A stretch of 11,664 bases of DNA, taken from positions 1-11,664 of the forward strand of contig JBMSAU010000015.1 of assembly GCA_049414625.1 (NCBI GenBank), given 5' to 3'. Shown here piece by piece: positions 1 to 5,627 of this stretch (position 1 is the stretch's first letter; every line of letters begins with the position of its first letter). The notes beneath the pieces were generated by a model. It saw nothing but the letters and a program-made list of their open reading frames with translations. It was not told the DNA's origin and did no database searches. The translations under genes were made by a program, and so were the position numbers. The DNA is from WYEG01 sp049414625 (GTDB taxonomy: Bacteria > Desulfobacterota > Thermodesulfobacteria > Thermodesulfobacteriales > Thermodesulfobacteriaceae).

Positions 1-120
1 ATTTTTTGCTCTCTTCGAAAAGAGAGGGGTAGGGAAGTGAGCCCTCGCTACCCTTGGCAGGACAAGCAAAGGATGCTTGGCAGAATAGGAGTGGGTTAAA
101 CAACCTTTACATGTGAAATT
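1..120. other. Unassigned left-edge segment with several small inverted repeats
   Basis: No gene can be assigned here. Two plus-strand frames enter from the left edge and stop, one at TGA 38-40 and one at TAA 97-99. Either could be the 3' end of an upstream gene, but neither peptide end is recognisable. Two minus-strand frames are also open across much of it, so open frames say little. The DNA has four self-complementary stretches: CTCTCTT/AAGAGAG (9-15 with 20-26), GGGTAG/CTACCC (27-32 with 48-53), CAAGCA/TGCTTG (63-68 with 74-79) and GGTT/AACC (94-97 with 102-105). None is followed by a convincing T-run on either strand, so I do not call a terminator. It could be a structured RNA end, a dispersed repeat or an untranslated region. 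Confidence 0.4.
53..83. repeat. 8-bp direct repeat CTTGGCAG flanking a small hairpin
   Basis: CTTGGCAG occurs at 53-60 and again at 76-83. Between them CAAG (63-66) can pair either backward with CTTG at 53-56 or forward with CTTG at 76-79, the latter extending to six pairs (63-68 with 74-79). If transcribed, the RNA would have two mutually exclusive short hairpins. The function is unknown, and chance cannot be excluded at this length. Confidence 0.4.
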
Positions 121-129
121 TGGTATAAT
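121..129 (+). promoter_or_regulatory. Extended -10 promoter for tonB operon
   Basis: TATAAT at 124-129 is a perfect -10 hexamer preceded by TGG at 121-123, the TGn extension of an extended -10 promoter. No good -35 lies at 16-18 bp: TTTACA at 106-111 is only 12 bp upstream. Extended -10 promoters tolerate a poor -35. Transcription would begin near 136, about ten bases before the chosen tonB start codon. The motif is seen directly; promoter activity is inferred. Confidence 0.6.
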
Positions 130-146
130 TGTGTTATTCTAAAGAC

Positions 147-920
147 ATGCCCTCGCGTTTTTTTATCTCAGTTCGTTTTAACATTAGGTCTTTTATTCTT
201 TCATTGTTTGTGCATCTTCTTTTTTTCTTTTTTCTTTTTATTCCTCTCTATCGCTCACAAGAACAGATAAACAGGTTGCAAACAGATTTAGTCATGGTCC
301 ACTTAAGGGATGTTGCCTCTTTTGTCCATAAAGACCAAAGGTTAAGGGGCAATCAACCAGATAATCATCTGGCTAAAAAACCTATTCCACAAAAATTTAA
401 CCCTAATCAAGATTTAATTTCTAAAGCCGAACCACCCTTGAAAGAGGGTTTTAAAGAGGGGGCACTCGAAATTCAAACTTCTGTAGACATTAAAAATCAA
501 GTAAGTGAAGCCTTGAACATGACAAACAAAGAAGGGATATCTCTTAGCTCAAGGTTTGAAGGAGTAACTAAGAGCCCTTCTACAGCAGACCATACTTTAA
601 AGGAAGAGGATATGGCAAAAAGAAGCGAGCCCTCAGGAAAGGTAGAAGAGGCTCAGTTTTCTATAATTTCAAAGCTTGTTCGTGAGCATTTAGAATATCC
701 TTACCTTGCTCGGCGGATGGGCTGGGAAGGTGAAGTTTTGCTCTTCTTTAGACTAAACCCAACAGGGGAAGTTGAGGAAATAAAGGTCCTTAAGAGCTCT
801 GGCTTTGAAGTCCTTGATAAATCAGCAGTAAACGCCGTAAAAAGGGCAAGCAAACATTTTCCTCGCCCAAAGCAAATAGTGTTGATAAAGCTTCCTATCC
901 AGTTTAAGTTAGAAAAGTAA
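147..920 (+). CDS. tonB: TonB family energy-transducing protein
   Basis: The likely product is a 257-residue inner-membrane-anchored periplasmic protein that passes proton-motive-force energy from an ExbB/ExbD-type motor to outer-membrane transporters. Residues ~14-35 are one very hydrophobic helix containing S19-x3-H23, the SxxxH spacing of the TonB anchor. Residues ~36-170 are a charged linker that is not proline-rich. Residues ~175-257 form a TonB C-terminal domain with YPYLARRMGWEGEV, a GEVEEIKVLKSSGF stretch, and an ending like the last beta strand. An in-frame TTG at 129 lies inside the -10 box, so ATG 147 is chosen; no clear Shine-Dalgarno precedes it. ispB follows after 21 bp. No exbB or exbD is in the window, so a TolA-like role is possible. 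The family call is firm; the partner is unknown. Confidence 0.9.
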   Translation: MPSRFFISVRFNIRSFILSLFVHLLFFFFLFIPLYRSQEQINRLQTDLVMVHLRDVASFVHKDQRLRGNQPDNHLAKKPIPQKFNPNQDLISKAEPPLKEGFKEGALEIQTSVDIKNQVSEALNMTNKEGISLSSRFEGVTKSPSTADHTLKEEDMAKRSEPSGKVEEAQFSIISKLVREHLEYPYLARRMGWEGEVLLFFRLNPTGEVEEIKVLKSSGFEVLDKSAVNAVKRASKHFPRPKQIVLIKLPIQFKLEK

Positions 921-941
921 TTTAGAAAAAGGAGATATCTG

Positions 942-1937
942 ATGTTTCATCTTTTTGAGAAGGAAAAAATCATTGCTTACATCAAGGAAGAGCTTAATAA
1001 CATTGAAAAAGCTTTACAAGAAGAGAGGGTTTCTCAGAATGATTTTATAAATCAGGTTAGCGAGTATATTCTCTTTGCCGGTGGAAAAAGGATAAGACCC
1101 CTTCTTTTTGTGCTTAGCGCAAAGATCTGCCAAAATTCTCCAAAAAAAGATTTTACTTTTAACCTATATCGAACTTCCCTACTTTTTGAATATCTGCATA
1201 CGGCAACTCTTCTTCATGATGATGTTGTGGATTCTGCTGAGTTTAGGCGAGGAAGAAAGGCAGCGCGAACCCTTTGGGGTAATCAGGCAACTATCCTTGT
1301 TGGTGATTATCTATACGCCAAAGCCTTAAGGATAGCAAGCGAACTAAGCAACCATCAAGCTATGGATGTGATCACTAAGACCACTCTGTTGATGAGCGAA
1401 GGGGAAGTGCTTCAGCTCCTGAATTTTGATAACCTCAGCATGACCGAAGAGGAGTACTTTGAAGTTATCTACAGAAAAACCGCAGTCCTTATGTCTGCTT
1501 GCTGTGAAGTTGGAGCCATAGTTTCTCAGGCAAGCCCGGAGGAACAAAGAGCTTTAAGCTCCTTTGGTTGCGACCTTGGTCTTGCTTTCCAGATAATCGA
1601 TGACCTCCTTGATTGGATAAGCGAAGAAACAGGAAAAGACCTTGGCAGGGATTTCTTTGAAGGGAAGATCACCCTTCCTGTAATCCTTGCTTTCCGTTCG
1701 GCAAATGATAAAGCCCAAAAGGAGCTAAGGGAGCTTTTTACCAAGCCTAATCCTACAAAAGATGATTTTATTCGAGCAAGAGAGCTGATTGAAGAGGCTC
1801 AAGGTTTTTCTTTAGCAAGGCTCAAGGCAGAGGAGCTGTTGAAAAAAGCTAAATCTGCCTTAAACCTTTTTAAGGATAGTCAAGCAAAATCAGCCCTAAA
1901 CTTTATTGCAGATTATATTTTAGAAAGAAAAAGTTGA
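942..1937 (+). CDS. ispB: Long-chain all-trans polyprenyl diphosphate synthase (IspB type)
   Basis: This 331-residue protein is a class I trans-prenyltransferase, which condenses isopentenyl diphosphate onto an allylic primer to make the side chain of a quinone. It shows GGKRIRP (47-53), the first aspartate-rich motif DDVVD (93-97) followed by RRGR, and the second, DDLLD (220-224), followed by GKDLGRD and EGKITLP. The residue five before the first Asp is a small Ala (A88), and the context HTATLLHDDVVD is that of IspB-like long-chain enzymes rather than farnesyl diphosphate synthase, which usually has an aromatic residue there. Length is normal for the family. GGAGAT at 931-936 is a good ribosome binding site for ATG 942. 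The stop codon overlaps the next start as TGATG. Exact chain length (C30-C45) cannot be read from sequence. Confidence 0.93.
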   Translation: MFHLFEKEKIIAYIKEELNNIEKALQEERVSQNDFINQVSEYILFAGGKRIRPLLFVLSAKICQNSPKKDFTFNLYRTSLLFEYLHTATLLHDDVVDSAEFRRGRKAARTLWGNQATILVGDYLYAKALRIASELSNHQAMDVITKTTLLMSEGEVLQLLNFDNLSMTEEEYFEVIYRKTAVLMSACCEVGAIVSQASPEEQRALSSFGCDLGLAFQIIDDLLDWISEETGKDLGRDFFEGKITLPVILAFRSANDKAQKELRELFTKPNPTKDDFIRARELIEEAQGFSLARLKAEELLKKAKSALNLFKDSQAKSALNFIADYILERKS

Positions 1938-2563
1938 TGATGAACCTTGAGAAGCCAAAGCTTATCGTCCTTGATTGTGATGGCGTTCTTTTTGATTCTT
2001 TAGAGGCTAACCGAGCCTACTACAACGCCATCCTTGAAAGGGTAGGAAGACCTCCATTGAAAGAGGAAGACCTTAAATTTGTCCACATGCACTCCGTTGA
2101 CGAATGTCTAAGGTATTTAGCAAACGGGGATATGAATCTTTATGAACAGCTTAAAGAGATAGGACGCTCTTTACCTTATACTCAATTTTTCTCTTATCTT
2201 AAGCCTGAACCAGGGGTTTACGATTTTTTAAGGTGGGCTAAGGAGCGTTTTTATGTTGCCCTTTGCACCAATCGAACAACTTCAACCATTCCCCTTCTTA
2301 AGCATTTCAACCTCTTAGAATTTTTTCATCTCATCAGGACAGCCTTGGAATACCCAAAGCACGACCCTCGTGCCCTTTCTACCATCTTAGAAGCATTCAA
2401 GGTTAAGCCCAAAGAGACTATATATGTTGGTGATTCTGAAGTTGATGCTAAGCTCTGCCAAGCGGTGGGCGTGCCTTTGATAGCCTATAAAAATAAAAGT
2501 TTGCCGGCCATCCGTTGTGTTAATGATTTTTGGGAACTTCTAGCTTTTCTTAAAGAATTCTGA
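1937..2563 (+). CDS. HAD-superfamily phosphatase, phosphoglycolate phosphatase-like
   Basis: A cytoplasmic haloacid-dehalogenase-type hydrolase of 208 residues. Motif I is LDCDGVLFDS with nucleophile D13 and general acid/base D15. A helical cap of the Gph/PGMB sort spans ~20-90. Motif II is CTNR (T111), motif III contains K141 in YPKHDPRAL, and motif IV is VGDSEVD (D166, D170). All catalytic positions are present, so it should be active. The substrate is not predictable: phosphoglycolate and small sugar phosphates are common in the subfamily. Start choice is among TTG 1934, ATG 1937 and ATG 1940; ATG 1937 forms TGATG with the ispB stop, which suggests translational coupling, and no strong Shine-Dalgarno is present. 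Co-transcription with ispB need not mean a role in isoprenoids. Confidence 0.85.
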   Translation: MMNLEKPKLIVLDCDGVLFDSLEANRAYYNAILERVGRPPLKEEDLKFVHMHSVDECLRYLANGDMNLYEQLKEIGRSLPYTQFFSYLKPEPGVYDFLRWAKERFYVALCTNRTTSTIPLLKHFNLLEFFHLIRTALEYPKHDPRALSTILEAFKVKPKETIYVGDSEVDAKLCQAVGVPLIAYKNKSLPAIRCVNDFWELLAFLKEF

Positions 2564-2568
2564 GTAGC

Positions 2569-2596
2569 TTGATCCAATAGAATAAAATTCTATAAT
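2569..2596 (+). promoter_or_regulatory. Sigma-70-type promoter for the Uma2 gene
   Basis: TTGATC at 2569-2574 (four of six matches to TTGACA) and TATAAT at 2591-2596 (six of six) are separated by 16 bp. It lies just after the HAD stop codon. Predicted start of transcription is near 2603, leaving a leader of about 23 bases. It would let the Uma2 gene be expressed independently of the tonB-ispB-HAD unit. Confidence 0.65.
2577..2593. promoter_or_regulatory. 17-bp palindrome within promoter spacer, candidate operator
   Basis: ATAGAAT (2577-2583) and ATTCTAT (2587-2593) are perfect 7-bp inverted arms around AAA. The palindrome fills most of the spacer and overlaps the first three bases of the -10 hexamer, where a bound repressor would block RNA polymerase. 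It is AT-rich, which raises the chance of coincidence. No regulator gene is adjacent, so the ligand is unknown. Confidence 0.4.
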
Positions 2597-2602
2597 CTCT
2601 TA

Positions 2603-2624
2603 GAGGTGTTAAGGAGGTGTTAGC
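2603..2624 (+). repeat. Tandem 11-bp duplication carrying the Uma2 ribosome binding site
   Basis: GAGGTGTTAAG (2603-2613) is followed directly by GAGGTGTTAGC (2614-2624): ten of eleven positions match if the last two are counted loosely, and the first nine are identical. The junction creates AAGGAGGTG (2611-2619), a near-perfect Shine-Dalgarno six bases before ATG 2626. This settles the start: the in-frame GTG at 2617 lies inside the Shine-Dalgarno itself and is rejected. Confidence 0.7.
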
Positions 2625-2625
2625 A

Positions 2626-3195
2626 ATGTCTGTTGCCGTGCCCAAGCCAAAAATAAAGTATACCTATGAAGACTATAAAAGTCTTTCTGTTTGTGAAAAC
2701 AAGCAGTATGAACTCCTTGACGGAGAAATTATTATGGTCCCAGCACCTTCTACATATCATCAGAGAATTTCTGGTCAAATTTATTTTTTAATCAAGCTTT
2801 TTGTTGAAAAAACTAGTTCAGGAGTGATTTTTTATTCCCCACTGAATGTTGTTTTAGAGGGTGAAGAGGGTTGCGATGTAGTCCAGCCGGATTTAATCTT
2901 TATTTCTAAAGACCGATTAGACATCATCAAGGAAGAAGAGATAAGAGGCGCTCCAGATTTGGTAATAGAGATCCTCTCACCCGCTACAGAGAAAAAGGAT
3001 AGGTTTTACAAGAAATCGTTATATGCAAGACATGGGGTAAGAGAATACTGGATTGTCGACCCGGACAAGAAAACAATAGAACTCTATACTCTGACTGAAG
3101 AGGGGTTCAAACTTCATCGGGAATATAAGGTTGGAGAGGTCTTAAGGTCCATAGTTTTAGAAGGTCTCGAGATAGATTTAAAAGATATATTTTAA
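2626..3195 (+). CDS. Uma2 family (DUF820) PD-(D/E)XK endonuclease-fold protein
   Basis: This 189-residue protein matches the Uma2 family, which has a restriction-endonuclease-like fold, is often multicopy in thermophiles and cyanobacteria, and has no settled cellular role. Visible hallmarks are YELLDGEIIMVPAP with a following HQ (28-46), QPDLIFIS (~87-94, D89), APDLVIEILSPAT (109-121, D111 and E115), a D125...K129/K130 patch, and GVREYWIVDP (137-146) leading to a C-terminal beta region. Length is usual and no core residue is obviously missing. It has its own promoter and a strong ribosome binding site. It converges on the helicase gene with only 3 bp between stop codons. Nuclease activity is inferred from the fold only; no partner antitoxin, methylase or transposase is next to it. 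Confidence 0.88.
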   Translation: MSVAVPKPKIKYTYEDYKSLSVCENKQYELLDGEIIMVPAPSTYHQRISGQIYFLIKLFVEKTSSGVIFYSPLNVVLEGEEGCDVVQPDLIFISKDRLDIIKEEEIRGAPDLVIEILSPATEKKDRFYKKSLYARHGVREYWIVDPDKKTIELYTLTEEGFKLHREYKVGEVLRSIVLEGLEIDLKDIF

Positions 3196-3198
3196 GGC

Positions 3199-5622
3199 TT
3201 ATAAGTTCGATTTACCTGAAAGGACTTCCTTTCTTTCTTCAATAAAGGGTAAATCTTCGATAGGAATTAACCTCTTTAACTCACAGAAGAGCTTTGCCGA
3301 ATAGCTTACTCCAACTAATCTTCCCTTTTCCATTTTGACTGGAACTATCACGTAGAGGTTTCTTTTGGCTCGAGTAAAGGTGACATACATAAGGTTGATC
3401 ATCTCCATGAATTCCTTTGCCCTTTCCTCAAGGTAGGCTTTCCACTCAGAGAGGTCGCTCAATTCAGATTTTTTTCCAAAAAAGAAGCCTATTTCCGTTT
3501 GAAGCCGAAGAGGGAAGCTTTCTCTCCCACTTCCTGTAGGGTTTGGATAGTCGAGAACGCTTATTACGTTATCAAACTCAAGCCCCTTTGCGCTGTGGAT
3601 GGTCATTAGAGTAACTTCAGCCCTTTCTGAAAGGCTTGGACTTCTTCCCTCAACTTCCTCAGTTAGAAATGAAAGTAGGTTTTGAAGACTATAGCCCTCC
3701 TTCTGCTTGGATAGAATGAGAGAAAGAAGAGTGTAAAAAAATGGCTTTTCCTCAGGAAACTTTTTAGAAAGACTCAAACTTTTCCATATATGCTGTAGAA
3801 AATCGTAAGGAGTTAGGAGCTTTCCTTTTTGCAGAGGCTTAAGGATGTTTTTTTCGAAAAATTCAGGATGCAAAGACCTAAGGTAATCCCATAGAGGAGG
3901 GGTAGATTCCTCGGCATTCGCCTGGGAATCACCCAGCAAGGATTTGTGGAGAGATTTTAGCCGGGCATAGCTTACTAAGATTTCTCTTCCTATCTCGGGG
4001 AAGATGTTGACTAAGACCTTAGCTAAGGCTAACTCATTATTTTCATTAAGAAGAAGCTCAAGATAACCGAGAAGACCATGAACAAAAGGAGACTTGTTAA
4101 GTTTAGCTATCTCCTTTGAGGTGACGCTAAAGCCCTTTTCCCATAAAAATTGATAAAGCTCTGAAAGGGCATCATTCTTAAAAAGAAGTACCGCTGTATC
4201 GGACTGTTTTTCTGAAGCTTCATCTTTAGCTTTAACCTCTTCTAAAAAGCTTCTTATAACTTCATGAATTTTATCTTTAAGTAAGCTTTTGTCGTCTCTT
4301 ACTTTCAGATAGTATATAACAACCTTCCCGTTGTAATTATTTTCACAGGTTTGTTCAAGGTCTTTAAACATTTCTTTTAGCTTTTCACAAAAAAGCGGGG
4401 CAAAGGAGCTAAAGAAAAATTCTTCTATCTCCTTTGGGGGTTTATTGTTTCTGTCTTTAGGTTCGAGACCCGAGTAAGCCTTAAGTAAAGGGAAAATTAA
4501 ACTAGCAACCCTATCTGTTTTCAACGGGAAAAAGAGGGCATTGTTGAATTTTACGATGTTCTTACAGCTTCGATAGTTTTTATCAAGCTTTTGCTCGTAA
4601 ACTTTGTAGCCTTTTTCAACCAGGGAGGCTTTCCAGGAAAAAAGGTAATCAGGGTCTGCTCCGCGCCAGCGGTAAATAGACTGCTTTGGGTCCCAAGCAA
4701 GGTAGATCGGATGCCCTTCAGCCAATAGATTTTCAAATATTGGACTTAGGGCATGATAGTGCAGAACATCTGTGTCTTGGGATTCATCCTTTATTAAACA
4801 CTCAACCCTACCAAGCTTAAAATAAATCCAAGGAAGTAAGCCTTCATCTGCAAGATACCTCTTCAGCTTTTCTTTCCAAAATCCCATGTAGACCTTGCGA
4901 TGGGATAGAAGAATCCGCTCTAAGTCTTGTTTAAGCTCTTGAAGTAGACTGTAGTAGACTAAAGCTCTTCTGTAAGGTCGATTATTATGTGAATCCTTGG
5001 GAAAATACCTAAGTTCAACCTCTTTTCCTCGGACCTGCTGCTCTATGTAGTCTTTCAGTCTTTTTATTAGTTTTGATTTAAGGTTAATTGTGCCCTTTTC
5101 CTCTTCCTCAAGGATAAAGTGTATTAGCTCAACAAGGAGGGAGAAAAGCTTTTCATTTTCCTTTGCACGATAATAAAAGTTTAAAAGAGCCATCTCCAAG
5201 AATTCTTCTGATAAGTTTTTTTCAACCGATAACTGAGAAGGTAGTTCAAGCTCGTAGGCTAAACCTCGAAAAAGCCGATAAAGATAGCTGTCTATGGTGC
5301 TTACCTTAAGCTTATGATAATAAAGAAAAAGGTGTTTCAAAAGTTCTTGAGCCAATTCTGGTGAAACACCAGTTTCCCTCGATAAGGCCTCTCCCCTTTC
5401 CGTAGAGAGGGCAATCTCTTCCAAAAAGGTCAGAATCCTTTCCTTCATCTCAAAGGAAGCCTTGTTCGTAAAGGTAAGGACTAAGATGCTTGAAAGTAGA
5501 GGGGGATATCCCTCTCCTTGAGTTGACTTAAGGTTGATCCGTTTAGCAAGTTCTTTGAGATAGTTTAAAGCTAAAGTATAGGTCTTTCCGCTTCCTGCGC
5601 TTGCCGAAATTAAATAAACCAT
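3199..5622 (-). CDS. UvrD-type superfamily 1 helicase, RecB/AddA-like, without nuclease domain
   Basis: An 807-residue ATP-dependent DNA helicase, likely acting in double-strand break repair. Motifs in order: Walker A ASAGSGKT (7-14); Ia LTFTNKAS (~49-56); STIDSYLYRLFRG (~108-120); Walker B IKDESQDT (D279, E280) where relatives usually have VDExQD; DPKQSIYRWRGAD (~311-322); NYRS (~349-352); TIHSAKGLEF (~673-682); and VTFTRAKRNL (~746-755). The N-terminal ISASAGSGKTYTLA resembles RecB more than UvrD or Rep, and there is no upstream Q-motif segment. It stops about 50 residues after the last helicase motif, so the C-terminal nuclease of RecB/AddA (about 1,100-1,200 residues in total) is absent; a separate AddB-like nuclease would be expected elsewhere. 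ATG 5622 lies 5 bp after the mlaD stop, with AAAGGG as ribosome binding site overlapping that stop. Last gene of the ilvD operon. Confidence 0.88.
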   Translation of the reverse strand: MVYLISASAGSGKTYTLALNYLKELAKRINLKSTQGEGYPPLLSSILVLTFTNKASFEMKERILTFLEEIALSTERGEALSRETGVSPELAQELLKHLFLYYHKLKVSTIDSYLYRLFRGLAYELELPSQLSVEKNLSEEFLEMALLNFYYRAKENEKLFSLLVELIHFILEEEEKGTINLKSKLIKRLKDYIEQQVRGKEVELRYFPKDSHNNRPYRRALVYYSLLQELKQDLERILLSHRKVYMGFWKEKLKRYLADEGLLPWIYFKLGRVECLIKDESQDTDVLHYHALSPIFENLLAEGHPIYLAWDPKQSIYRWRGADPDYLFSWKASLVEKGYKVYEQKLDKNYRSCKNIVKFNNALFFPLKTDRVASLIFPLLKAYSGLEPKDRNNKPPKEIEEFFFSSFAPLFCEKLKEMFKDLEQTCENNYNGKVVIYYLKVRDDKSLLKDKIHEVIRSFLEEVKAKDEASEKQSDTAVLLFKNDALSELYQFLWEKGFSVTSKEIAKLNKSPFVHGLLGYLELLLNENNELALAKVLVNIFPEIGREILVSYARLKSLHKSLLGDSQANAEESTPPLWDYLRSLHPEFFEKNILKPLQKGKLLTPYDFLQHIWKSLSLSKKFPEEKPFFYTLLSLILSKQKEGYSLQNLLSFLTEEVEGRSPSLSERAEVTLMTIHSAKGLEFDNVISVLDYPNPTGSGRESFPLRLQTEIGFFFGKKSELSDLSEWKAYLEERAKEFMEMINLMYVTFTRAKRNLYVIVPVKMEKGRLVGVSYSAKLFCELKRLIPIEDLPFIEERKEVLSGKSNL
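3218..3239 (+). terminator. Weak candidate terminator for the Uma2 gene, inside the helicase 3' end
   Basis: GAAAGG (3218-3223) and CCTTTC (3228-3233) form a six-pair stem with loop ACTT, followed by TTTCTT on the plus strand. The stem is short and AT-mixed and the U-tract is interrupted, so strength is doubtful. It lies about 23 bp past the Uma2 stop, within the last codons of the opposing helicase gene. On the minus strand it has no T-run. Confidence 0.3.
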
Positions 5623-5627
5623 ACCCT

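Noticed and set aside
9..26. CTCTCTT/AAGAGAG hairpin as an intrinsic terminator
   Set aside because: The T-run precedes the stem on the plus strand and becomes an A-run on the minus strand, so neither direction has the needed U-tract.
129..146. TTG start extending TonB by six residues
   Set aside because: It lies within the -10 hexamer and has no ribosome binding site; ATG 147 is better placed.
210..246. T-rich tract in tonB as a slippage-prone phase-variation tract
   Set aside because: It is interrupted by C residues and is explained by the Phe/Leu codons of the membrane helix.
2617..2625. GTG start extending the Uma2 protein by three residues
   Set aside because: The codon is part of the AAGGAGGTG Shine-Dalgarno that serves ATG 2626.
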